From Crocodylus rhombifer (taxonomy: Eukaryota > Chordata > Crocodylia > Crocodylidae), in NCBI GenBank assembly GCA_038503035.1, contig JAVSML010024609.1, positions 132,214 to 196,213 on the forward strand: DNA of 64,000 bases, given 5' to 3'. Below are positions 1 to 10,130 of the stretch, piece after piece; position 1 is the stretch's first letter, and the number at the start of each line of letters is the position of its first letter. Under the pieces are notes generated by a model. That model worked only from the letters and a program-made list of their open reading frames with translations, searched no databases and had not been told where the DNA came from. The translations under genes and the position numbers were made by a program.

Positions 1-600
1 CCCCTAAGTCTCTTTTGGTCATAGTGCTAGCAAGTGTAGTATTGCCAAGCCTGTAAGTGAGATGCAGGCTTTTATTCCTGAGGTGGAGCACCTTGCATTT
101 ATCTGTATTGAATATCATCAGGTGTTCATACACCCACCCTGCAAGCCTATCGAGGTTGGCCTGGATCACCAGCCTATCCTCAAGTGTGGACACTCTTCCC
201 CAAAGTTTGGTGTCATCAGTGAACTTGGCCAGTCTGCTTTTGACACTAGTGTCCAGATCATTTATGAAGCCATTAAAGGTACATGTCAAAGAACAGAGCA
301 CCATGCTGATTCGGTTCCATCAACTACCACTCTCTAGGTCTGACCTCAGAACGAGTTCCCCAGGTGGAGTAGTTGAGGCCACGGTTGCCCAATTTTTCCA
401 TGAGGACATTCTGGGATGCTAGGTCAAAGGATTTGTTAAAGTCCAAATATATGACATCAACCTCTTCCCTTTTGTCCAGGTGATAGGTCACCTTGTCATA
501 GAAGGAAATGAGACTGGTCAAGCAAGACTTACCCACAACAAACCTATGCTGGCTATCCCTCAGAACGTTGCTTTCTGTTAGCTTAACTGACTTAGTCACA
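1..600 (-). mobile_element. CR1 LINE reverse transcriptase fragment
   Basis: Read on the minus strand, this stretch encodes pieces of a CR1-type reverse transcriptase. The frame at 599-324 contains the RT segment with FVVGKSCLTSLISFYDKVTYHL followed by DVIYLDFNKSFDLASQNVL, which is the palm region just upstream of the catalytic motif. Further on, at 223-212, the codons read Phe-Thr-Asp-Asp followed by Thr-Lys-Leu, the FADD-type catalytic box with its two aspartates kept and Ala changed to Thr. The frame is broken between the two parts. The copy is cut by the window start and is 5' truncated near 600. It lies in a PCLO intron, antisense to the gene. Family assignment is from similarity to the longer CR1 copy at 51.85-55.65 kb. 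Confidence 0.88.
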
Positions 601-1019
601 CAAATGGGTTAGGTTACTGTCACTAGAGCAAAATAACATACCTCCACTACTCAAAGTTATTAATTACCGACAGCAAATTACTAAATCAGCAATTAGTTCT
701 TATTGCTAATGGAGGTTTATAGAATGTATTTTCTTATAACAAATCTATTAAATACTTAATCATAGCTATATTTTTTTAAAGGCTAATAGCACATTTACTA
801 ATTGCACAGTGATTGCAAAGCTGCTAGACAAGCTTGTTGTCCCTTGCTTGTGCCCAAATAAATACATTTAAAAAACTGGTTAAGATTTAAATAATAAAAA
901 CAATACATTATTTAAGTAAACAAGGGGGTGAATGTATAATTTTTGGATTTATTTTTTACAATGATTTGTACAATTATCTTTTAAAAAAGGACCAAAAATG
1001 ATCTCTTAGTTCATAAAAT
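601..1019. other. AT-rich intronic DNA, nothing recognised
   Basis: AT-rich sequence inside a PCLO intron. No coding similarity, tandem repeat or clear element boundary was seen. Confidence 0.6.
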
Positions 1020-1620
1020 CCAGCCCCTATGATCATAGCCAGTCATGTTGTCCAATCCCTGGTATAAACTGTTCAAGAGTAGCTGTTTCTTATCCCCCCA
1101 TTACTCTTGTTGGAGGGCTGTTCCACAACTCCATTCCAGTCATAGTTAGAAACCTTTTAACCCAGATTACTTTAGTTCTTGGCTACTTTGTACTCATTTG
1201 CTATTGTGCCAGATTTGTCATTTAGCTTAAATGGTTACTCTCCCTTCCAGGTCTTTACTTCCCTGGCATATTTATAGAGAGCAATCATACCGCACTCAGC
1301 CTTTGTTTTGCTAGACAAAATAAACACCTCTTTTTAGATCTTGTTAATAGCCCAGCACTGCATGTATACAAGTGTGAGTTCAGCTTTCTTGATTGTTGCT
1401 AACCTGAATTGTAAACAGTATTTGCAATACCTTGTAGCATAGTCCTAGTATGTCCCTGTCCCTGTCTCAAGTAGAGATGTTTTATCTGATTGTCTAAGGA
1501 ATGCCTTTGCTTCTTTCATATCCACATTATACAGATCGTTCATCATCATCACCATCCCGTGATCAGCTAATATACTCAGATGTTTCTCCTCCTCTGACAT
1601 ATCCAACAAATGAACCCCCA
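1020..1620 (-). mobile_element. Decayed ancient CR1/L3-like LINE 3' fragment
   Basis: The stretch resembles the reverse complement of the 3' part of an old CR1-clade (L3-type) LINE. On the plus strand it has a CATATTTATAGAGAGCAATCATACC block followed by a C/T-rich stretch, and GGGCTGTTCCACAACTCCATT upstream, which are typical of antisense CR1-type 3' regions in reptile genomes. No open frame survives. Both ends are blurred, so the coordinates are approximate. Confidence 0.45.
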
Positions 1621-2569
1621 CCTTAACATAAATTTGGTGGTCTCTACAGGCATAACCTTGTACTCTGTATTTTACATTTTATCCTATTTTTACTACTCTA
1701 GTCTTCATGGCATCCAATCCTGAGGTCTCAACCAACCACCTTTAGCTCCAGATCCAACATCAAAAAAGTAGGAGAGTAATTTTTAAAACATGTCAAGATA
1801 GGAATATGCAGGCTCCTTGTTTAAGGAGTACTTGATCTCTATCTTCTATAAGCTCACCTGCATATCTCATAAACTTCTCTCTACTGAGTGCATCTAGACA
1901 AAATGTACTTGGTTATACAAGTACTAAATGATTGCATAGTTACAACTGCTCAGTGGGCATCTCATTTAGATGTGCCCACTGACATCCCTTCTTTAAGCAT
2001 ATTTGCATTTAAAGAATCAGTGCTCAAAACCAAGAACAGAACCTGATATACCTGTGATCAAGTCAGAGAGAATGTGACAGGATGAGAGAAGTCTGAGTGG
2101 TGAGGCTGGTAGAAAAGGTATCAATGTAACTGGAAGGAAGTGGAATCAATGCTGAGATTTAAAACTATTCTGGCTTTTTAAGGGCAATTATTTCAATCCA
2201 ATGTTTTACACAACTGGTGCAAGGACACCAGCCCCTTAGAGAATCAGGTTAAACATTTCTAATCTCACACAATGGAAGAAGTGAAAATGAGTCTGAAGGT
2301 ACAAGAGGGCTATCATGTGTCAAGTGCTGCCTCAGAGAAACATTTTTTCCATGCATAGTTATTACAGCACCGTGTTGTTTGTCATAAAGATTCCATAGGG
2401 ATATACAATGATGTACTGCAAAATGCCAGATACTGAAAGGCCTCAGTACTGCATCATAAAACAGCACAGAAATTTTCAAACACAGTCAGAGAGAATGTAA
2501 ATATATTTTGCTTTTTTATTTCAGTCACCTGAATTCCCTGTAACATTGTCATAACCTATGTGATTATGT
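1621..2569. other. Intronic DNA with a short hairpin
   Basis: Mostly unrecognised intronic sequence. At about 1952-1981 there is a small inverted repeat, with arms around AGTGGGCA and TGCCCACT separated by a few bases, probably the core of a decayed short DNA element. Short open frames here show no recognisable protein. Confidence 0.4.
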
Positions 2570-3115
2570 GCCCTGGTGCGGCCTCACCTGAATTACTGTG
2601 CCCAGTTTGGGGCCCCATGCTTCAAGAAGGATGTGGACAGTTTGGAAAGTGTCCTGAGCAGAACAACAAAAATGATTAGAGGCCTAGACACAAGACGCAT
2701 GAAGAAAGGCTGAAAAAACTAGGGTTATTTAGTTTGCAGAAGAAAAGACTGAGGAGAGATTTGATAACAGTCTTCAAATACCTGAAAGGTGATTACAGAG
2801 AGGATGGAGATAGGTGGTAGGGGGCAGGACTAGGAGCAAGGGTCTCAAGCTGCAGCAGGGGCAATTTAGGATGGCAAATGAGGTAGGAGGAACTATCTAT
2901 GTGGGTGGTCAAGCATTAAAACAGGCTGCTTAGAGAAACTGTGAAATCTCTACCCTTGGAAGTTTTCAAGAGTAGGTTAGACAAACCCTTGGCTAGGATA
3001 GTTTAGCCAGTGATGATCCTGCCTGGAGCAAGGGGCTGGACTAGATGACCTTGTAAGGTCCTTTCCATTCCTACTTTCCTATGATCCTAGGATTCTGTGA
3101 TCCTATGTGACTGAT
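2570..3115 (+). mobile_element. CR1 LINE 3' end
   Basis: This is the 3' end of a CR1 LINE in the sense orientation of PCLO. It starts in the last coding part (codons related to [23 protein letters not shown], compare RPQLEYFIQVWAPQFKKDVEKLE in the large CR1 at 55.1 kb) and runs through the 3' UTR. It carries the family hallmark GGGGCTGGACTAGATGACCTT and ends in short direct repeats of a TCCTA/TTCT type near 3085-3110. The 5' side is truncated, as is usual for CR1. No intact frame remains. Confidence 0.9.
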
Positions 3116-4069
3116 TGACAGGACTTGAACACAGGGTTTGAACACAAGACACATTCACAATGTGAATGTGTTATTTATGTTTGCTTTGCACACTTACTGG
3201 GTGTAAGTGTGGCTAGTGTAGACAGAATAGCAACTATTCAGAATAACCACATGCAGTAAGGGCTATTATGGTGTCTTACCAGTAGGTAATTGCCTATTTG
3301 CCTATAGAAAATGGCTAGCCTGGAATAACTGTAAGTACATGACACTAATAGTGGTATCATTTATACTGGCATAGTTTTAACTCTGATTTTTCTTAGAGCA
3401 ATTTTATGCTAGAGTCTAGTAAATAATACCCAGACAGGGGCTTATGGCATTTGTCTTCTCTTTGTTGCACCTATGTAAACATATCTGCCCACTCATTACA
3501 TTGGTGGGCACATTGGATGCCCAAACCTTCAGAAAAAATAGAAGGCAGAGCCAGCTGGTGGAAAAAATTGAAAATGTTAAGGGGCTAGGAAGGAGTGGGT
3601 GGAAATAAAAATAATCAGTTTTGGCAGAAAAAAACCCCCTCTTGTGTTTAAGTCAAGACTGCCTGCAACTAACAATAGACTTATGCTACAACTGTTTATA
3701 TTGGCTTCACACGGGTCATCATTGCAGGATTCAATGCAAAAACAATACTGACCAAAGAACTAGCATCAGCAGGTGCTGGATTTGTATGTAGCTTTGAGAT
3801 GTCCTCATTTCATACATATCTTTGCTTGTCCATTAACAAGCTGGACAGGTTGTAGTATGGTACCTGATCTCTCCTGATAAGCCACTTCTTTTGTAATCCA
3901 AGGCTGTGAGCCTCATTTTCCTTTCATTCATGCATGTATGATATTAATATAATTCCAGTGTTTTAACACAGAGCAGAACCAGGTTCTACATGGTGTGTGA
4001 ACAGAACTGAAAGGGGAACAGGTCTTGTGACTAGAATCTAAGTCAAAGCAAGACCCCCATTTACTACAC
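3116..4069. other. Intronic DNA, no gene seen
   Basis: Unrecognised intronic sequence. The part at 3180-3340 (GTGTAGACAGAATAGC and nearby) may be a decayed short DNA transposon of the TCTACAC-rich type seen elsewhere in the window, but no pair of ends could be matched. Confidence 0.35.
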
Positions 4070-5390
4070 TGGGGGTGTCTACATGAGACGCTTTACTTGA
4101 GATTAGCACAAATTACTGCACAGTAAACATCACTGTCTACACGTGCAGATGCTTACTGAACGGTAGTTTGCTCTAATTGCGAGTAAATTTGCTACCTGTA
4201 AATACAAGTATCAAATTGACTCACAGTTACTGTGCTGTACAAAATTTGTAGATGGCTGACAAGGAACAAACTTGTTCCTGGTCAGCCAGGCACATGGGTC
4301 AGGAGATTGCTCCCTGCCACTGGGACCTGCCTGCTACCTCAGTGGGCTCTGCCACCGGAGTCCAGGCAGGGACAATGTCCCCCTGCCCCAGCAGCAGGGA
4401 GCTCCCAACTCCTGCTCCCTGATTGCAATCACAAAGTGGGGGCTGGGAACAAGCTCCCAGACAGTTCCCAGCCCCAGCTCCACAATCATGGAGCTGGGGC
4501 TGGGAACAAACGCCTAGCCCTCGCTCTGCAATTGTGGAGTGGGTGCTGGGAGCTCCCTATACAGGGAGAGTTCGCCACCCAGCCTGGAGCTGGTTGGGAC
4601 CTGCCCCTGACCAGCCCTGGACTCTGCAGGTAGGTCTACATATGCAACCTGGAGGTGGCTGGGGACTGTCCCATTTCAGATAGTCTCCAGCCAAATCCAA
4701 GCTGCACGGGCAAACTTCCCTGTGCAGCCTGGTGCTGGCTGGGAACTGTCCTGGTCAGAGGTAGGTGCCATCCCTATGCCTCAAGTGAGTATTGGGCTTG
4801 GAAAGAGCTGCATGGGGGAGGGGGCAGGTCCCAGCCTTCTACCTGCATGTAGGAGCGAGCCCCCAGCTGGATGGGAAATCCCAGTCCAGCCAGGGACTCA
4901 TTGCTAGCTGCCCTACCAGCAGACGGGGCAGGAGAGCAGGACCTGCCCCTCCACTGCAGCTCTTTTCAAGCTCCCTACCCCCAGTCAGGGAGCTGCGGCA
5001 AGGAGCTCCTTGCTGCCAGGGCAGGGGGACATTATCCCCACCCAAGCTTTGGTGGTAGAGCCTGCCCCAGCAGCAAGCAGCTTCTAGGGACAAGGAGTAA
5101 TTTCCCAGCTCCTACCAGGACATAGCTGTCTCCTGGCTGCTCCCTGCCAGGCCCTGGACTAGCTTAGAGCTCCCCCTGGCATGGCAGCTGCAAAGGGCCA
5201 GTGTAGTGCTGGAAGGGGCAGGAGAAGACTGCTCCCGGGAGCAGCAAATCTGGTCCTGCATCCCTGCACATGTAGACACCTGCTCAGGATAAGTTTACTC
5301 TAGAATAAATGATTCTAGAGTAATTTATTCTAGAGTAAAGCCACCCTGCAGCATTTGTACGTGTAGATGCACTCTGAGAGCATGACTGGG
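4070..5390. mobile_element. GC-rich non-autonomous DNA element with internal hairpins
   Basis: A GC-rich island of about 1.3 kb lies in AT-rich intron sequence. Its edges carry GTGTCTACATG (4076) and, inverted, GTGTAGATGCACTC (about 5361), matching the TCTACAC-type ends found on other short elements in this window. The interior holds many inverted repeats. The best is a perfect hairpin with 18-base arms (4464-4481 and 4490-4507) around an 8-base loop. Several short open frames run through it in all frames, rich in Gly, Pro, Trp and Ser, as expected from GC-rich non-coding repeats. No transposase similarity was seen. The ends are approximate. Confidence 0.55.
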
Positions 5391-6076
5391 CTGTAGATAG
5401 GAGATTTAAAACCTTACCAAGTTTGACAGTAGTATTACCTGATTTTGTAAGAGTCCCTTCTGTCCTTGGAGTCCAAAGGTGAAGAGTTGGCTCCACTGAG
5501 GTCAAAGAAAAGATTGCCATTGACCAAAACTGAAATCTGGATTTTACCTTTTCAACCTATAAAGTAGGTCTAGAAGCAAGTCCATGGTTATAACTTTGTA
5601 GTTAGCCATTTTTTCCATGCACCAGGAAAAAAATATTTTCAATAGGAAAAAACAGCATATTATGAAAATCTGCGGTGCAGCAGCTGGCCTTTTATAGCAG
5701 GAATTATTCAAGTGTTGGTATACATTCGTGGTACATGTAGAGTAATGTCTAAATATCACTTTGGGACTTTTATGCTTTAAGAGAGGAAAGATTTTGTGGT
5801 AATTTGCAGATGTACATTTAATTGTTTCCTTTCAGCAGAATCACTTTTCTCTTCATAACTTCTTGGCACCAGATTCCAGGATTTCCTGGTAATGCATTAA
5901 AGCTCCAGACTGCAGGCACCAAGGAGTTAGGCACTCAAGTCTCCCATAGATTTCACTCAAATTTGATCTGGGCTTCAAGTGAAAAAGAGATGAAATAAAG
6001 TATTTTACAGAGTCAGTGTTCATTTAGGTCCAGCCCTGCTTTTGAAGTGGTTCAGGAAAGGAAATCATTCTGCCAG
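5391..6076. other. Intronic DNA, nothing recognised
   Basis: AT-rich intron sequence between two DNA elements. No recognisable coding sequence or repeat was seen. Confidence 0.5.
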
Positions 6077-6084
6077 CAGGACAG

Positions 6085-7081
6085 TAGGGCTGTACAAAGC
6101 TTTGGGTGCTGATTCAATTCAGAGGAGATTCAGCCCAATTTGGTGGCCGAATCTCCAAATCCAAATTGAATCAGGGGACCAAAAAAAAGGTCTAAATTGA
6201 TTCAAAACTCCCTGCCCGCTGCAGCAGGGACATGGAGCCAGACCTGGACCCCTGCCAGCCCCCATCTCCTGCCAACTCCCCCAGCCCCCCAACCCCCACC
6301 CGCTTCCCCAGCCCCACCATGGCTGCCCCACCCACCCCAGCTCCCGGTGCTTTAAAAAAGAGCCCTGACTCACCAGGTGCTGCCGGGCAAGGGGGGTAAT
6401 CCCTGCTGCCCCCCATTGCCCCACACTGCATGGAGGGCTCTGCCATGAGCCCCCTGACCCCCCCTCCTCCCCCAGGCCCCCCCCATGGCTGCCCTGTCCA
6501 CCCCAGCCCCGGACCTTTAAGAAAAATAATTGAGAAAAGTCCTGGGACTTGCTGGCTCCTGCAGAGGCCTCGAGGCCTTGGGAGGGCTTGTGCAGAACCC
6601 CCCGTGTGGCAGCAGGGGGCAGCAGGGATCGCCCCTCACTGGGAAGGAACTGGAGAGTCCGGGGGTCTTTCTTGGTTTTTTTCCCTTAAAGGACTGGAGC
6701 TGGGGCAAACAGGGCAGCCGTGGTGGGGCTGGGACAGCAGGAGGTGGGGTCAGGGGGTTCATGCAGAGCCCCTCATGCAACATGGGGCAGTGGGGGAAGC
6801 AGGGATCGCCCCCTGCCCAGCAGCACCCAGTGAGTCGGGGGGGTTTCTTCCCAAGTGCTGGGAGCTGGGGCGGGCAAGGCAGCCATTGCCAGGCTGGGAG
6901 AGTGGGCGCGGGGGTGGGCCTGCCTGATTCAGAGATTCAGTAGCAGCCAAATCGCCGAGTCAGATTTGGTCAAATTGATTCGGGACAGTGATTTGAATCA
7001 CTGAATTAAACCACTGGCCCCCAAATTGGCCAAATCCAAATCCAAATCCAAAGAGAATACTAGCCCCTTTGCACAGGCCTA
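6085..7081. mobile_element. Foldback hAT-type element, copy 1
   Basis: A 997-bp element with inverted ends: it starts TAGGGCTGTACAAAG and its other end, reversed, reads TAGGCCTGTGCAAAG. It is flanked by an 8-bp direct repeat with one mismatch (6077-6084 CAGGACAG, 7082-7089 AAGGACAG). An 8-bp target duplication is the hAT superfamily hallmark. The left interior is C-rich and the right interior G-rich, and each is an imperfect reverse complement of the other (for example GGTAATCCCTGCTGCC at about 6394 against GGGGGAAGCAGGGATC at about 6792), so the element can fold on itself over several hundred bases. The outer arms hold the repeated motif CCAAATCCAAAT. No transposase is encoded, so it is non-autonomous. 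A relative sits at 34271-35002. Confidence 0.8.
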
Positions 7082-7089
7082 AAGGACAG

Positions 7090-7780
7090 GAGAGTGCTCA
7101 CACTGTTGTGCTCATTGGAAAGGATGGGGCATATTCCACCCTGATCTAGGTGATGTATCCAAGTATGCAAAATGAGCACAGTGATAAGAGCCTCGCCTAC
7201 CTTCTGCTGAATGCCTAGCATATCATCTAGAACAAATGAAGTTGAAAGGTTTTCATATAAATATTTAATAGCTCAAAACCTAGTGATTGTATCTACAGGA
7301 CTATTAATGGATTCCTGGCTTTTCAAAATACTTACACATTCATATTCATTGCATTAATCTAATTTCTATTTTTCTTTTGAATGCTTTCAATGGGAAACCT
7401 TTGGTGTCCTGCAATAAAACTTTTTAAAAGCGTCTAGGTGACTTAGGAGCAAAAGACCTGTTGACTTTCAATAACTTTTAGGCACTTTGGACTGTCTGGC
7501 TGATAGTGAAGGATTTCTTTGTATCAGATTTAAGAGTAGCATCACCTGTAGTATCATTCTTCATAGTTTGAGTGCTTTTTGAAATCAAACAATATCTTAA
7601 TGTCTATATAATTTGGTATTTAATGGTAGATTGTTTGCCTACTCAGTCACTGAATTATCCTTGTCTACCACATTACTAAGAATGAGAATTACTGTATTAA
7701 AAAACTTCTCTATCATAAAAATGGCATGAAGAGACCCACTCAATTTCCTTTTACTCTAGTTTTGTTTTTCTGCTTTCCAG
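7090..7780. other. Intron sequence upstream of a PCLO exon
   Basis: AT-rich intron. Its last bases form a pyrimidine-rich tract ending TTTTTCTGCTTTCCAG, the 3' splice acceptor of the exon that starts at 7781. Confidence 0.7.
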
Positions 7781-7915
7781 GTAAAACCCAGGTGATGGGT
7801 GAAATTAAGATTGCATTGAAGAAGGAGATGAAAACTGATGGAGAACAGCTGATAGTAGAAATCCTTCAATGTAGAAACATAACCTACAAGTTTAAATCTC
7901 CAGATCATCTTCCAG
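7781..7915 (+). CDS. PCLO: PCLO (piccolo) exon, first part of C2B domain
   Basis: Piccolo is a very large scaffold of the presynaptic active zone; its C-terminus carries PDZ, C2A and C2B domains. This 135-bp exon follows the acceptor TTTCCAG and ends at the donor CCAG|GTACC. It encodes 44 whole residues: after a split Gly codon, [20 protein letters not shown], then [20 protein letters not shown] and DHLP. The last base G combines with AT of the next exon to make Asp, so the reading frame is preserved. The residues form the first C2 strands and the basic KKEMK patch. The sequence matches my memory of vertebrate piccolo C2B nearly residue for residue, ahead of RIM proteins, which share the fold but not these strings. 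The preceding exon lies outside the window. Confidence 0.93.
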
Positions 7916-8012
7916 GTACCACTCAGAAACCATCCACAGCAGAGAACATGTATATATCAACCTAGTAATATACTAGATTGTAATATATGCATGTAGTAAT
8001 AGTAGTAGTGTA

Positions 8013-8046
8013 TACACACACAAACACACACACACACACACACACA
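8013..8046. repeat. (AC)n microsatellite
   Basis: A tract of about 34 bases of AC repeats interrupted once by AAAC, in the intron just after a PCLO exon. Confidence 0.95.
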
Positions 8047-8084
8047 TATATGTAATGTTTATAGTCTGTATGGGATATTGATTG

Positions 8085-8995
8085 ATGTATTAGATTTATA
8101 TGCTGCCCTTGCCAACAAAGACTCAAGGTGGCATTACAAGACTGCATTACAGTCTTAAGGTTATGAAAGCATGGGTGATGGTGGCCAGATGTGAATCTAA
8201 AAGAAAGGGTCACAGACTTCTTTCTAGATGGAGATGGTGAATGGCACCCCTAGCCACTGCTGTCAGCTGAAGATCCAGGTGCAGCAGATGATCCAGGAGC
8301 AGTCCAAGTCTGAAAACCTGAGTGGCAATGGGAAGCTGAACCCTGTCAATAATAGGCATCCCAATCCTGTCTAGGACTGCCCAGCCCCATCACCATTGTC
8401 TTTTCTGGGTCGGGTGGTTCACCCACATCCAGCCCTAACTTGCAACAAAGGACCAAGGTTCTGGGGCCTGAGTTAGATGAGAACAATAGAACTGAATGTC
8501 ATCAGCATACAGGTGGCATCTCACTCCAAATCTCTGCATGACCTGAGCCAGAAGCCTCAAGTACATGTTGAAGAGGAGGGGTAACAGGATAGAGCTCTGG
8601 GGGACCCCACAGGTAAGGAGATGATGATCTCTCATCTATCACCACCCTGTGAAACCTTCCTGCCAAAAAGGAGTGGAACCAGTTAAGAGGAATCTTGCAA
8701 ATACCCACCAAGTCATGTAAATGTTTTCTGAGCACCTCATGGTCAACTGTATCAAAGGTTTTCACCATTCCACCTGTGAAAGATCCAGCAAAATCTTCAG
8801 GGTAGAAGTTCCCCTGTGAGTCTCCAGGGAAAGATCATTGACCAAGTTTACCAGCACAGTCTCCATGCTTGATCCAGGGCAAAAGTCAGATTGACAAGGG
8901 TCCAGCAAGCTGATGACTTTCAGATACACCTGAACCTGTTGGGTGACCACCTATACAATGACTTTCCTCAAAAAAAGGAAGTTCGCAATGGGATG
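8085..8995 (-). mobile_element. L2-like LINE reverse transcriptase fragment
   Basis: On the minus strand, three overlapping frames give consecutive blocks of an L2-type (CR1 superfamily) reverse transcriptase. They read LLDPCQSDFCPGSSMETVLV (8950-8762), FDTVDHEVLRKHLHDL with NWFHSFLAGRFHRVV (8768-8502), and CGVPQSSILLPLLFNMYLR with HLYADDIQFY (8635-8435). The catalytic YADD box is intact at 8509-8498. At least two frameshifts separate the blocks, so the copy is dead. The ordering PCQSDF, FDTVDH, GVPQ, YADD is the usual palm and finger order. It fills most of the 1.2-kb intron between two C2B exons of PCLO, antisense to it. The part after 8430 is probably the element's 3' end. Confidence 0.85.
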
Positions 8996-9143
8996 ATAGG
9001 AGGCTGGGGAATCCTGTGTAAATGAAAGCACAATATAGCTCCATGATATACAGCAGTCTGTTTTTTCCTCATAATTTAAAATCATTAGGGACAATACTAA
9101 CTGATAAGCAACTGTATGACAAGTTGAATTGTTTTCCCCGCAG

Positions 9144-9289
9144 ATCTTTATGTGAAGCTGTATGTTGTCAATATCTCTACTCAAAAGAGAGTAATTAAGA
9201 AGAAAACACGGGTGTGCAGGCATGACCGAGAGCCTTCATTCAATGAGACTTTTAGATTTAGCTTGAGTCCTGCTGGGCATTCTCTTCAG
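9144..9289 (+). CDS. PCLO: PCLO exon, middle of C2B domain
   Basis: The acceptor is TTTTCCCCGCAG at 9132-9143 and the donor is CAG|GTAATT at 9290. The 146-bp exon supplies AT to complete the Asp codon begun at 7915, then 48 codons: [48 protein letters not shown]. In a C2 domain this is loop 1 (here Pro-Asp-Leu-Tyr-Val-Lys), the polybasic strand ([10 protein letters not shown], a likely phosphoinositide-contacting surface) and the P-x-F-N-E-T-F-x-F core that every C2 domain of this class has. It ends in phase 0 and joins the next exon as Gln|Ile. The loop has fewer Asp ligands than calcium-binding C2 domains. Identity as piccolo C2B is by recognition. Confidence 0.94.
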
Positions 9290-9424
9290 GTAATTCTGGA
9301 TCTTATTAAAGTCTTTTTTTTTATGTTTTCCATGCTGTGCTATGGCCAGTAGAGATCCATCTTCCATCCCCAGTCATTTGACTAAGAGGTTGTTGGAAAA
9401 AGAACATTGCAAAGAAAAAGCACA

Positions 9425-10130
9425 GTTCAGGAATCATGGAAATGTGCGGCTGGCAGGAACCTCCGGAGATCATGCGGCCCATACCCCTGAACTGATGCCG
9501 GAAAAGTGTGTGTTGCACCCCAACAGGAGTTTATGTAACCTGATCTTGAAACCTGCAGTGAAGGAGATTCTATAACCTGCCCAGATACCTGCCTTCGTAG
9601 TTAGAAGGGTTTCCCTGCCCCTCCCTACCCCAACATCTAATTGCTGCAAATTACACCATTTTCTTCTCATCTTACTCCCTGTGTTCATGGAGAACGATGA
9701 ATTCCCATTCCCATTATAACAACATTTCACACATTGCAGGACAAGTTACATTTTTCCGTAGTCTTCCCTTCTCTAAACTAAACAAATAAATTATTCCAAC
9801 CTTTCTCTAGGCCGTGTTTTCTGGGCATCTTAGCATTTTTGTAACTCTCCCCCAAACTGTCTCCCATTTGCTACATCATTCTTAAAGTGTGACACCCCAA
9901 CCTAGACAATATTCCATAGGAGGCTTTGCCAGCACTGAGTAGAGAATATTTACCTCCCACGCCTTATATATGACATTCAATACTACATCTCACAAGGAAA
10001 TATGTGTTTTTGGCAGCAGTATCAAATTGTTGACTAATGTTTAGTTTATGATCCACCATCACTTCCTTATCTCCCCTCTGCTGCTTTTGTTGACTTGCAC
10101 ATACCTAATGACACGTCTTTAGAGGAAATA
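9425..10130 (-). mobile_element. Old CR1/L3-type LINE fragment
   Basis: The plus strand shows the reverse complement of an L3/CR1-type LINE 3' region: GAATCATGGAAATG..GGCAGGAACCTC at 9432, CATGGAGAACGATGAATTCC at about 9688, TGTGACACCCCAACCTAGACAATATTCCA near 9888 and ATTGTTGACTAATGTTTAGTTTATGATCCACC near 10027. These phrases occur in this order in antisense copies of old CR1-clade LINEs. There is no open frame. It lies in the last PCLO intron, antisense. Confidence 0.6.

Noticed and set aside
6430..6950. Overlapping long frames on both strands, Gly/Pro/Trp-rich
   Set aside because: They fall in the GC-rich palindromic interior of the foldback hAT element. Open frames on several phases with no domain are a composition effect.
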